Source: Zygnema cylindricum (Eukaryota > Streptophyta > Zygnematophyceae > Zygnematales > Zygnemataceae). Taken from it: a stretch of DNA of 21,606 bases. A program made the translations under genes and the position numbers. Within the stretch, counting starts at the first letter, position 1. Each line of letters opens with the position of its first letter. The notes under the pieces were generated by a model that ran no database searches, was not told the DNA's origin, and saw only the letters and a list, made by a program, of their open reading frames with translations. Of the stretch, positions 1 to 9,089 are shown piece after piece. The stretch covers positions 81,146-102,751 of the forward strand of contig JBBHKE010002332.1 in NCBI GenBank assembly GCA_037447655.1, in the 5' to 3' direction.

Positions 1-79
1 TTCTGTATGTTAATAAATGAAATATATTACATTTTGTTTTTCGATTGAGATTATGTTTTGAAAAATTTTGTTTCTATCC

Positions 80-515
80 TCTTCTCTCCTCCCCTCCCCT
101 CCCTTCCCCTCTCCTCTCCTCTCCCTTCCCTTCTCACTTCCCGTCTCTCTTTCTCCCTAAATTTATCACTCTATATTTTTCTCAGTCACCCTCCCAATGT
201 GACGCTCTTGTTTAATTTTCCTCCTCTCTATACCTATCTTTTCCACATTTGTTTAATTTTCCTCCTCTCTATACTTATTTTTTCCACTCTCCTTGTAGAT
301 CTCTCGTTCCCTATTCCCCACTGCCTCTTCGTATCTCGTCGCCTCTCACTTTTAACTCGTCTATCCCTATCCCTCTCACTCTCTCTATCTTTCTCCCTCT
401 CCCTATCCTTCTCCCCTCCTTATATCTCACCCTCTCTCTAAAATCATCGCTCCCCATCCCTCTCATTCCCCCTATCCTTCTCCCTCTGCCTATCCCTATC
501 TTTGACCTCTCTCTT
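80..515. repeat. Pyrimidine-rich (CT) low-complexity tract
   Basis: Almost uninterrupted C/T-rich sequence on the plus strand, with motifs such as ctccc, tctct and ccctat. A 39-bp phrase around 'tttaattttcctcctctcta' occurs twice (about 210-248 and 252-290). Open frames across it encode only Ser/Leu/Pro/Phe strings, the expected translation of CT repeats, so no gene is called. Confidence 0.85.
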
Positions 516-632
516 TGTCAATTCTCTTTACCCCTGATTACCTCAGAGGGGTTGCACAGCAAATTTTATATCACAAAAGACATCCCCATATCCGAAACAA
601 AACTCAGAACTACCCTTCGGCAACGAGGGCAT

Positions 633-1013
633 CTTATCGTTGGAACCCACTAGCGACGACACTGCCTCGTCGCTTATGGGGCAATATGCTATCATAATGC
701 AATAAAATGTTTATTTTTTTTGGAAAAAAAGAGGGTCTATGACATGGCAATAATGCGGTCTCATCGCTCAAACTCACCAGCGACGACATTGCCTCGTCAC
801 TTAAGGGGCAAGATGCTATCATAATGCAATAAAAAGTTTATTTTTTGGGAAAAAAAATAGGGTCCATGTCATGGCAATAATGCGGTTTCATCGCTGGAAC
901 CCACCTGCGACGACACTGCATCGTCGCTTATGGGGCAAGTTGCTACCACAATGCAATAAAATGTTTATTTTTTGGGAAAATTAAGAGGGACCATGTTATG
1001 GCAATAATGCGGT
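633..1013. repeat. Three tandem ~127-bp repeats with gcgacga/tcgtcgct palindrome
   Basis: Three units (about 633-759, 760-886, 887-1013) share the order: 'tcatcgctggaacccac', then 'gcgacgacattgcctcgtcg', then 'atgcaataaaatgtttattt', and end in 'ggcaataatgcggt'. Units differ by scattered substitutions, so the array is not very recent. Each unit holds an interrupted palindrome (gcgacga...tcgtcgc). Variants of the motif recur at 3385-3490, 5612-5931 and 6085-6405, on both sides of the transposase and acidic-ORF remnants. A role as subterminal repeats of a DNA transposon is inferred. Confidence 0.85.
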
Positions 1014-1386
1014 ACCAGGCAGTGTACAAGCACCAATATACTCATGCATTCTTCTTCAAGAAATATACATTCTCACGACAATGAAATATCTTTAGGGGGT
1101 TGATAAAAGCACTTCTACAATATTGAAAAAACGATTACAATTTCATTGATGGTGTCACAATATACAAACTATCCGACATTCTACTTAAATGTTATCTATC
1201 ATAATCTATCACACCAAACAAAGCACTAAAAAATGAAATACAAAAAATCCATACTATTACAAAAGAGCATATCACTCCCGCCCCCAATTTCACTTAGTAA
1301 TTCTTATCGCTATCAATGTTTCGTCATATTCCAAAATCGTCAAAACCCTGTTCGTCGCTAAATTCATCCTCGTGTAAGTCGACGGT
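1014..1386. other. Non-coding interval downstream of the transposase remnant
   Basis: AT-rich sequence between the 127-bp repeat array and the 3' end of the minus-strand transposase. No gene, RNA or clear terminal inverted repeat was recognised. It may hold 3' sequence of the transposase. Confidence 0.4.
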
Positions 1387-2000
1387 TTATATGCATTGAA
1401 CGAAATCCCGTGCCCTCGCGGTGGGAAGTGGCACCTCATCACTTTCAAAATGGTTGCGCCATTTCATATTTATGCATTGTAAATCGGGTGTGAGCATTCG
1501 TTCATCCCATTTCCCGTCTTTAAGTGATAAGCCACATTGTATCATCGCCTTTCTTGCGTATGTCAAATTTATCTTTCATGTCGTTAACCTCTCGGATGAA
1601 TCGCGATTCAACCTAAGGATAAATTCCTTTCCCTGTCCTTTTAGATTTCCAGACCACCCATGAGAGTTCTGATCCCCCCATTGGTTGTTTTCGATTCCCT
1701 TCACTTTCCAACTCTCCCATTTCTTACTCCAAACCTCCTTTATTTTGGCAATGACAAATGAGTCTGCCGGTTGAACCAAGTGTGTATCACACGGAGGGAA
1801 GAAATGAAGTATGGTGTTATTTGCTACCAAGACCCGATTAAGTTTTTCCGACATGTTGTGGCCTCCACAATTGTCGACAAAAAAAAAAAATCTCGTCCTT
1901 CTTGATCTCCTTGATATTATCGGTCGTCGTCAACCCATTGAGGGAATACAATCTTGTCATTCCATCCTTTGGGGCCGGTGCGATAACACACTCATGCGAA

Positions 2001-2086
2001 TGGAAATAATGGGCAATGAAAAAAGTGTAAGAAATAAAAGACATGGAAATAATGGGCAATGAAAAAAATGTAAGAAATAAAAGCCA
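2001..2086. repeat. 43-bp direct tandem duplication
   Basis: Two adjacent copies (2001-2043, 2044-2086) begin 'ggaaataatgggcaatgaaa' and end 'agaaataaaag(a/c)cat', differing at about two bases. They lie at the acceptor side of the GA-rich intron of the transposase remnant, so the exact acceptor is ambiguous. Confidence 0.9.
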
Positions 2087-2094
2087 TAGATTTA

Positions 2095-2385
2095 GGATGT
2101 AAAATAAAGGAAGAGGAAGAGAAAGAGAGAGTAGGTGGAGAGAAGAAAGAGAGAGAGGGGGTGAGAGAGGGGGGGGAGGGAAGGAGAGAGAAAGAAAGGG
2201 AGAGAGAAGGGGGAGAGATGGAAGATAGAGAGAATGAGTGGGAGAGAAGGGAGAGAGGAGAGGGGTACATAAAGAGAGAGGAGGGTGGGAGAAGAAAGAG
2301 AGAGGGGGTGTGAGAGGGGGAAAGGGAAGGAGAGAGGGAATGAAGTATAAATGACGAAGAAAAGAGAGAGGGAAGAAAGTGAATT
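2095..2385. repeat. Purine-rich (GA) tract within the transposase intron
   Basis: GA-rich on the plus strand, therefore CT-rich in the sense direction of the minus-strand transposase. It separates the DNIPG segment from the CVIAPAPKDG segment of the catalytic domain and starts just past a GT dinucleotide. It is best read as intron, not as an insertion that destroyed the gene. Internal shorter units such as 'gagagaggagggtgggagaa' recur. Confidence 0.75.
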
Positions 2386-3384
2386 TAGAGAAATGTACCC
2401 GGTATGTTGTCGGGTAGCTTTTGTATCGGGTAGCTTCGTAGTTTGTTGCTAAATATTAACATGGGGTTCTCTATTCTAGCGTTGACACCTCCGGTTAAAC
2501 GGACCATTAGGGTCATGAAATCTCCACCACCCGCTACATCCGCATACTTTACCACCTGGTCTCCTCGAAAACCCAACGTTTTACCATTGTGCATGTTGAC
2601 GACGAAGTGAGTTTCATCCATGTTCTCAACCAAGTCCTCGTTGAACAAACCTAATTTCGAAACAACACCCCTAGAAAACAACAAAACCCACAAACTCACA
2701 TGTAAGTCCCACCGTTAATATATTAAAGTGCATATATGAGGAAAATTACATTGACTAATTTTGACAATCACATTTTGTCGTAACATGACACAATGGAAAT
2801 GAATAGGTGGGAAAAAAATCGTAATCTCACCCGATTTGAAACCCCTTTTCAACATATCCATATGGTATGCCACCGTCTTCTCGGTATGAATTTCCTTTTC
2901 CGGGCTCAATTGAAGCTTTCCTTTTTGAGCACGTGTCACTATGTTGAACTTTTCTTGGAACCTTTGTAGCCAACGTTTTGTAATACATAAATTTATCTCC
3001 TCTCCCACTTCGTCAAAAAATTCCGGTCTATATTCCTTTTGCTACCGTTCAATTATGTCGAGTACGACATCCTTAAGAATAGTCGCCGAAAATTTCATTC
3101 CCGCGCTCTTGAATCGTAAAAAATCTTGTATCAATTCCTCGTGGACAACCGTCACCCATGGCAATTCCTTCCGTCCTCTTCCCGGTAAGGCCTTCATGAC
3201 GGCCACACTTCGCCTACCGAACCCCGAAGTGGACAATGTTTGTGTTGTCTCCCGGATACCTTGTAGTATCGCATGCCGTCCCGACCACCACCTGCTTGCC
3301 TTTTGATATTTTGCAATGGAAACAAACAATTAAAAGGTGCATATATATTGTTTGTAAAAAAAAAACATTTACTTTTAATGTGTT

Positions 3385-3495
3385 TCAGCGACAACATGAT
3401 ATCGTCGCTCGTTCATATGGTGTTTAGGATATTAGGGATAAGACAGTCTCGTCGCTAAGCCAGCAATGAGACTGTGTCATCGCTGAAGCGCATAA
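3385..3495. repeat. Cluster of gcgaca/tcgtcgct motifs
   Basis: Contains 'gcgacaacatgatatcgtcg', 'agacagtctcgtcgctaagc' and 'atgagactgtgtcatcgctg'. The first matches the core of the 127-bp repeats (633-1013) in layout: gcgac(g/a)aca, a short spacer, then tcgtcgct. It lies between the transposase segment and the acidic open frame, which makes it a candidate border or regulatory repeat of a mobile element. Confidence 0.6.
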
Positions 3496-3767
3496 GCGTC
3501 CATCCGTTCTCGGCGCTTGTCCACACATGTGGAGAAACCCTTTATAATTCACAAAGAGTGCACGTTGTCAAACAGTGGTAATGGAGTCAAAAGAGGTAGA
3601 GGGAAGAAGGGGGTGGAATGTGTGGGTACACTATTACCTACCAATTATCGTTTTTTCCTTTTTTTCAATGAACGTGTGAGTTTGGCTATGGTCTCTTAGA
3701 GTATCATATTTTGCGCGTCTCTTTCTCCCAATTGCCACGTGAGTTTGGCAATCAAATAAGGTAACGC
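3496..3767. other. Non-coding interval
   Basis: No conserved open frame, RNA or repeat was recognised between the motif cluster and the stop codon of the acidic open frame. The phrase 'cacgtgagtttggc' near 3736 and 'aacgtgtgagtttggc' near 3671 forms a short direct repeat. Confidence 0.4.
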
Positions 3768-5438
3768 CTATTCTCCCATCGGAGGAGGAGGTAACATATG
3801 AGGATGCACTCTTAAAATCTCCCATAAAAAAACACGTCTCAATGGAAGAAAGCGGAAACAATGTAAAACATCCGTTCGCGCTTGTTGGAGTGCTAGTAAC
3901 GCGGGAGTTGACCGTGCATAACGGAGAGCGGTATATAAACGGGGGTCCCACGGATGATAGTGCCTCAGCAATTGGGGTACATCAATGACATACCGGTCGT
4001 GTCGACGCCTAATCCACGCAGATAGTGGGTCGCGGGGGTTGAATTGTCGGATGTGGGCAAATGTTGAGCCGCGGCTCTCGTGGGCAATAAAGAGCCATGT
4101 GGGGTGTGCACGGACATCGGGAGGGATGTCGAGCACTTCCGATACGGGATTCCTCCTTGAGTGGAGGGGGCGGGGTTCTGCGTACCTCCAATGCTCGGGC
4201 CACTCCTCGACCGGAATGAAATGTTCCACCCTTGGCCAAAAACTGTCCATTGCCTCTTCACCCGTCGGAGGCGGAAAAAAACCAATCCGCTCCCTCGACC
4301 CGATAATTAGGTTGAGGATATTCAGGAGCAATTACAAGAGCTCGATTTAAATTCGGTGAAGGGGGACTGAAAATAACCTCCTCGTCGCTTTCATACTCAC
4401 TCTCTCTTTTTCCCTCCTCACTCTCCTCACTTTGCTCGTTTGCGGTTGGTCACCCTCGAATTTGGTGACCGGAATGTTAGAGGGGAGAACCTCCTCCGAG
4501 GTAGGCTCATCCTCGCTTGGTTCGTCACCTTCCACAATGCTTTCGTCGATGTGGGATTAGGAGGGCTCGTAATCCTCGTCGCTAGTCTCCTCAACTTTAG
4601 CTTTCCCTCTCGCTATTTCCCTTCTCCGCTCTACCCTACCCAATGATTCTCCCTCTTCGCCTACCTCATCCATTTTCTCTTCGTCCCCTCCTTCCACTCT
4701 CGATACCGCCTCATCCCCCCCTCTTTCTTCTCTCAATAGTTCCTTCTCCTCCCCTTCTTCCTCAACAATTTCATTTCCCCCCTCTACTTTTTTTCCCAAT
4801 GTATCCTCCTTCTCTTCTACCTCATTGCATGCCCTCTTTTTCTTTTCACCCTCACTTTCTATATCTTCCTCTCTACTCCTCTCAACCGTTGTGTTTTGTC
4901 CATCTATATCTTCCTGAGGTAATGGTCGTTCCTTGGGTTCCTCAACGGATTCCTCTCCTTCCCTCCCTACCTCATCCGCTTCCTCCTTTTCTCTCCCTTC
5001 CTTATCCTCCTCCTTCCCTTCCCTTTGTACCTCAACTGAAGACTCTCTTTCCCTCCCTACCTCCACGCAGACCTCCCTTTGTTGTCGTGCATCCGGCGGT
5101 GGTTCCCATTGAATCTTTAAGACCTCCGCTGCCGCCCTTTCCCTTGCCAACTCCTCCACCGTCATCCCTACCCTAACTCTCTTATTTGCCACCTCTCCAT
5201 CCCTCTCTACCTCTTCCGACAATACTTCTACTCTCGGTAAATTAGCCCTTTCTCCCTCCTCCTTTGGTATCTTTTCCGTTTGTCTCCTATCCTCTTATAA
5301 TTGGTTAGGGTTAGGTTGTAAGGGGGGGAAATGTAAGCGCACAAACCTCGCACTATGTAGCCGCTTGGTTGGCAGCTTGGTTGGCGTGTTGGTTGGCCGC
5401 TTAGTTGGCCGCTTGGTTGGCCGTTTACCACGGTTCAT
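3768..5438 (-). pseudogene. Decayed acidic-N-terminus protein of unknown function, transposon-associated
   Basis: A minus-strand reading starts at an ATG at 5438 with a KRPT repeat. It continues through a long Glu/Lys/Arg-rich region (about 5300-4560, with MTVEELARERAAAE), then a segment with ALVIAPEYPQPNYRVEGADW (about 4345-4285). It ends in a non-repetitive domain, EEAMDSFWPRVEHFIPVEEW onward, down to LPPPPMGE and a TAA at 3768. In-frame stops occur at 5295-5297, 4557-4559, 4347-4349 and 4332-4334. The better-conserved reading changes frame near 4440 and again at a 7-T run near 4282. Some of these breaks could be introns; a GTGAGT donor is visible at 4400. The family is not recognised. Motif-bearing repeats on both sides suggest an accessory protein of a DNA transposon, or a separate nested element. 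Confidence 0.55.
5360..5425. repeat. 12-bp minisatellite (gccgcttggttg)
   Basis: About five to six copies of a 12-bp unit related to 'gccgcttggttg'. In the minus-strand frame that starts at 5438 it encodes repeated Lys-Arg-Pro-Thr, so the array may be part of the N terminus of the acidic open frame. Confidence 0.85.
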
Positions 5439-5611
5439 GATGACGTGTCCCACTAAAGTGGAAAAAGGGTGAGAGTAAACGCTAACGGAAGAGGCAGTGA
5501 GATATGACAGAGTGACCTAAAAACGAGGACCGCCTGCAACCTATAGGTTTTTCAAACATTTGTACACATGTTTACGTTAGAAATATACGTACAACACATG
5601 TGGTGAGCTAT
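5439..5611. other. Short non-coding interval, upstream of the acidic open frame
   Basis: Lies directly 5' of the ATG at 5438 on the minus strand, so it could hold promoter or 5' leader sequence. No specific core-promoter element was identified. Confidence 0.3.
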
Positions 5612-5931
5612 GTGACAAATCCGTCGCTTATGCATATGTTCCAATGATGTACACATAACAAGAAAAAACTAAGTGAACGCGACGTGACAAATTCGTCGCT
5701 TATATAGATTTCCAACGATGTAAATATAAAAAAACTACGAGGTGAACGCCACGAAACGAATCTGTCGCTTATGCATATATTCCAACGATGTACATATAAA
5801 AAAAAAACCGAGTTGAACGCTACTAGACAAATTCGTCGCTTATGCATATATTCCAACGATGTACATATAAAAAAAATCGAGGTGAACGCGACTAGACAAA
5901 TCCGTCGCTTATGCATTTATTCCAAAGATCA
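5612..5931. repeat. Five tandem 69-72-bp repeats with tcgtcgctta core
   Basis: Units begin near 5612, 5684, 5753, 5825 and 5895. Each carries 'gacaaat(t/c)cgtcgcttat', then 'gcatatattccaacgatgta', an A-run, and 'gaggtgaacgc(g/c)ac'. They are moderately diverged. The unit length is near a multiple of three in places, so a minus-strand frame stays open as MHKRRICLVAF-type repeats; this is a by-product of the array. The core shares cgtcgctta with the 127-bp array at 633-1013. Confidence 0.9.
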
Positions 5932-6480
5932 GTGACTACAGCAAGTATGGGGGCTAGAGAGCGGAGGTGGAGGCAGGCTGTCCGTCCTTTTTTTTTTTCT
6001 TTTATAAAAACATATTTAAACCTAGAAAATACTCTAGAAATCTATAAATTTCAACATAGGATACATAGGAGTTCAACATAGAGGCGACGCCAAACGATGT
6101 GTTTTGTCGACATGTACAAAGATTTAACGCACTTCAATATACAACAAATTCGTTGCCCGAACATAGGCGTAGACGTGCATCATACCAACATGCAAAAGAA
6201 TAAAACTCGTCGTTTAACTAACAATCCCTTACAACATTGTAGCGACGACGTGATTCCGTCACCGCTTCATTACTCCCAGTATTTAGCGAGGTCAACATAT
6301 TTTCCACCTCACCCTAAAACCACGCTAAATACGCTGAGGCGAGGACACAATGTCGTCATCCATGCATTATCGCATCAATAAGTCGACGAGGCACTCTCGT
6401 TGCTTTTAACATAGACCACACTTTCATCAATGACAACGTCAACGAGAGGGGTAAAACAAAAATGACGAAAAATTAGAGAT
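5932..6480. other. Gene-free interval with scattered gcgacga motifs
   Basis: Contains single motif copies such as 'gaggcgacgccaaacgatg' (about 6081), 'gtagcgacgacgtgattccg' (about 6239) and 'aagtcgacgaggcactctcg' (about 6381). No convincing gene: the plus-strand open frame at 6097-6381 has no domain character and overlaps the motifs. Confidence 0.5.
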
Positions 6481-6484
6481 GATA

Positions 6485-7010
6485 AGCTTTGCAATTTTTA
6501 AGTGGAAGAGAGGGTAAGGATATATGACGAAGGGAGTGGGTGAGATAGGGGTGATACGGAGAAAAGAGTTAAAGGGGGAGGAGAGGGAGAGATAGAAAGG
6601 GAGGGAGAGATAGAAACAATGGAATTGTTATAAGAGGAGGGGGAAGGGAAGGAGAGACGAGGATGTAGAGAAAAGGGGGAGTGGGGGGGAGAGAGAGAGG
6701 GAATGACGGTGACAGAGGGATAGGGATGGCTTTAGTACTACAGAGAGTGAGGGGATTTGTGAGGGAGAGTGGCGGGAAGAGTGGAGTGGACGGAGAAAAA
6801 GGGAGAGAGGGGAGGAGGGTGGGGGGATAGGGAGGGGGAGGAGACGAAGAGAGAGGAGGAAACAGGGTGAGATTCAAAGAATAGGGAGAGGAGAGGTATA
6901 GAGAGAGGAAGAGGGAGGGAGAGGAAGAGAAGGAGATAAAGGGGGAGAGAGGTATATATGGAGAGGAGGATGGGGATGGTCGAAGAGAGAGAGAGAGGGG
7001 ACGAGGGGCG
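6485..7010. repeat. Long purine-rich (GA/GGA) tract
   Basis: Purine-rich on the plus strand with only scattered pyrimidines. It starts right after the splice donor of the N-terminal transposase exon on the minus strand, where it reads as a CT-rich intron. Open frames in it encode Ser/Leu/Pro strings and are not genes. Confidence 0.85.
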
Positions 7011-7024
7011 GTTATAATACTTAC

Positions 7025-7421
7025 TAAAATTATAGTCTCTCGTGAAGTGTTCGGGGAACTTCCTCACGGTCCTCGGAATGAGTTTTATTGTCCCGTTGTC
7101 TTGTTCGTCAGCGATCATCCAATTGATTACTCGCATGCGAGTAATCTTCGTCGAAACATGTTGAGTTTTCCGGGGTTTTTACAGTAGCCTAAAAAAGCTC
7201 CCACCCTCCTCTTCAAGATCTCCATTTGGAGCTTCTTCCTCGAGAGGCTCCACATACGGTAAATCTTCCCCATCTCTTGGCATTTGCGTCTCCTCCGAAT
7301 CGCGAATGTCCCCCCTCCCAAAGTCGGCGTCAGTTGGTAATGGAGGGACACGAACATTTACAGAGTTTCTCGCAGAATAACTACCAAAAAAATTAGTGAT
7401 TGGAGAAGAGATTGGCCACAT
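7025..7421 (-). pseudogene. N-terminal exon of a DDE_1-type transposase, decayed
   Basis: From an ATG at 7419-7421 the minus strand encodes an acidic leader (about residues 35-75, with SEETQMPRDGEDLPYVEP). An in-frame TAA at 7179-7181 follows, and the same frame continues into RKTQHVSTKITRMRVINWMI and IPRTVRKFPEHFTRDYNF. The exon stops in phase 1 at 7025, followed by a consensus donor GTAAGT. The FPEHF region is the part that normally precedes the KASRWW motif in this transposase family. That motif begins the catalytic remnant at 3329, on the same strand and in compatible phase, so the two pieces are probably one gene split by about 3.7 kb. The single nonsense codon is the only visible lesion here. 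Confidence 0.65.
7125..7146. repeat. Perfect 22-bp palindrome
   Basis: The sequence gattactcgca/tgcgagtaatc is perfectly self-complementary with no spacer. It lies inside the transposase N-terminal coding segment (codons for Lys-Ile-Thr-Arg-Met-Arg-Val-Ile), so it may be chance, a protein-binding site, or a recombination scar. Confidence 0.9.
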
Positions 7422-8196
7422 ATTGGTAAAAAATTGAATAGGTGACGGTTGAGATTAAGAATGGATGCGAAGCGAACAAAGCTAAGGAAAATATGAAAGA
7501 CGGTTGCTTAAAGCGAATAAGTTGTGCCATAGTTGTCCAAAAAATGAAATATATATAGCAAATAAGAAAAGCCCTAAGGGAAGAATGAGCGGGAAAGGTT
7601 TTTCAATCCAAAATTCAGTTTTTAAAATTTTGGTTGAAATTTAGACGCTCGACTTTTGAGAACGTCACATAGCGTATGATTTGAAATTTGATTGTGAAAT
7701 ATTTTTCAAAACGTCAAAATAGAAGCGGGAATGAATGAAAATGAGCGCGGGTTACAGTGAGAAAATACGCACGTGGTAAGCGACGACAATTTTGGTGAAA
7801 GCGCCATGAAAAATGCAGTAGGTTAATGAATGTACGGATTTTTTTTTGGAATAGGCGATGAGACGTAAATGCCGTTGGTGTTACATTGTCCCGACAGTTT
7901 CTAGCCATAATAATTAAGTGGATTGAAAGCATGCCACGCGTAATGTTGAGCGACCAATCATATGACGAGTTACTGATGACAAGTTGGATTTTTTTCGTAT
8001 AAGACCTCCATTTAGAATTAACATTAACGCTAATACCTGTTATTTTCGTGAACGTTCACGCTATTAACAGTTATTTTTAGGAGTTACTGCCACAGAAAAG
8101 CAATCAATTTAGAATTAAGACACATATTAACGTTAATATACTCTAATACAACCGGTAAACAACGACATGATTAGAGTTAAGGGATGGCATTAGTGT
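7422..8196. other. Gene-free AT-rich interval
   Basis: Upstream side of the transposase remnant on the minus strand. It has one gcgacgac motif (about 7779), the palindrome 'cgtgaacgttcacg' (about 8047-8060) and several att(a)acg-type repeats. No terminal inverted repeat matching the left side was found, and no gene is supported. Confidence 0.4.
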
Positions 8197-8204
8197 ATAT
8201 TTTA
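8197..8204. repeat. 8-bp target-site duplication, left copy
   Basis: 'atatttta' directly precedes the left terminal inverted repeat. The same octamer directly follows the right one (9082-9089). An 8-bp duplication is the insertion signature of hAT superfamily elements. Confidence 0.85.
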
Positions 8205-9081
8205 TAGTGTTGTGTATCGGTAAAAAAATTATCGCGATAACACCGATACCGATAGTTATCGGTTATCGAACGGTCAACGGTCCCAATATATTTGTACTTT
8301 CTGTACTTTCTGTCCGGAGTGCTTTCTGTCTGGTAAACTGAACGGTAAATTATGAGAAATGTACGGTTTTTTACGGGAAATGTACGGAATTTGACGAAAA
8401 AATACGTTGCACTTAGTACTTTTTGGGCGGTTAACTGAAAATAAATTTTACGGGAACGTATGGAATTGTACCGATAAACTGATCATCATGGAACGGTAAA
8501 AAGACGGCGGACACAAAGTACAACGGATGCAAAATAACATTATGCGCGCCGCCTCAATCGAACGGACGACATTCAATGATAAAATACGAGCGGACGGTCA
8601 GCGTGAGCGCCGGCGGAATAGATTGTTTGGCGGCTTTTGCCAAAAAAGCCTACGGATTGACACGTGGCAAGTTTCCAGTGGATCCCAAAAAATAAAGGGA
8701 CAAAGCCACGACGTCGGATTTGAAAGGTACATCGTTTTAACTGGAGCCGTACTAAAGCCGTACACATCTTATGCCGGCTATTGTACTTTTGGCTTGTACA
8801 AATGATCTGATTGGTAGGTACCTCAAGGGTTGTGAGTAGGGCGCGTCGGGGGAATAAGACGTACAGTTGAGTGTACGTGCCGTACATTTATCTGTACGGC
8901 TCGTACAGCTATCGCCGATAGTTATCGTTATCGGCATTATCGCCGATAAGTAGCCGATATTATCCGCTACTTATCGGCGATAAGACCGATAGCGATATAT
9001 CGTACCAGTATATCGATTATCGGGTCCCCGAAAAAAGGCCCATATCGGTTATCGGCAAATCCTTACCGATACACAACACTA
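8205..9081. mobile_element. Non-autonomous hAT-type DNA transposon, 877 bp
   Basis: The left end 'tagtgttgtgtatcggtaa' (8205-8223) is the exact reverse complement of the right end (9063-9081). The element is flanked by identical 8-bp repeats. The TIR start TAGTG fits the hAT terminal pattern. Subterminal regions are packed with tatcgg/ccgata words and contain an 18-bp-arm hairpin (8937-8954 with 8966-8983). The middle holds gtacgg/ccgtac words and one open frame (8527-8805) with no transposase features, so the element is non-autonomous. Perfect TIRs and duplication imply a fairly recent insertion. Confidence 0.88.
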
Positions 9082-9089
9082 ATATTTTA
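9082..9089. repeat. 8-bp target-site duplication, right copy
   Basis: Identical to the octamer at 8197-8204 and directly adjacent to the right inverted repeat. Confidence 0.85.

Larger units (their letters stand above)
1387..3329 (-). pseudogene. DDE_1 (pogo/Tigger-like) transposase, catalytic part, decayed
   Basis: Read on the minus strand, the pieces are in family order. First a KYQKASRWW segment and helix-turn-helix region (3329-3045). Then an ITKRWLQRFQEKFNIVTR segment resembling a CENP-B/pogo DNA-binding domain (about 3000-2850). Then NMDETHF with the first catalytic Asp (about 2604-2624), VDNCGGHNM with the second (1852-1878), and THLVQPAD with the third (about 1765-1785). A C-terminal segment ends in a TAA at 1387-1389. 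Probable introns are 2833-2670 (GTGAGA to TTCTAG) and about 2393-2030 (GTACAT, CT-rich in the sense direction). Decay is visible: an in-frame TAG at 3042-3044, an in-frame TGA at 1576-1578, and a frameshift in a 12-T run (1879-1890) just before VDN. The N-terminal exon is probably 7025-7421. The family assignment rests on motif recognition; activity is unlikely. Confidence 0.85.

Noticed and set aside
58-653. Overlapping plus-strand open frames of 127 and 134 aa
   Set aside because: Ser/Leu/Pro/Phe strings produced by CT-rich sequence; no domain character.
5300-5320. Telomere-like ttagggttagg
   Set aside because: Only about two units; too short to call an interstitial telomere.
6097-6381. 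94-aa plus-strand open frame
   Set aside because: Lies in repeat-motif DNA, no recognisable segments, no splice or promoter context.
1387-7421. Stop-codon reassignment, suggested by several in-frame stops in the left genes
   Set aside because: TAA, TAG and TGA all occur inside the decayed frames, while the transporter and right-edge gene end cleanly at TAG and TAA. Ordinary decay explains it.
8527-8805. 92-aa open frame inside the hAT-type element
   Set aside because: No hAT dimerisation or zinc-finger features; far too short for a transposase.
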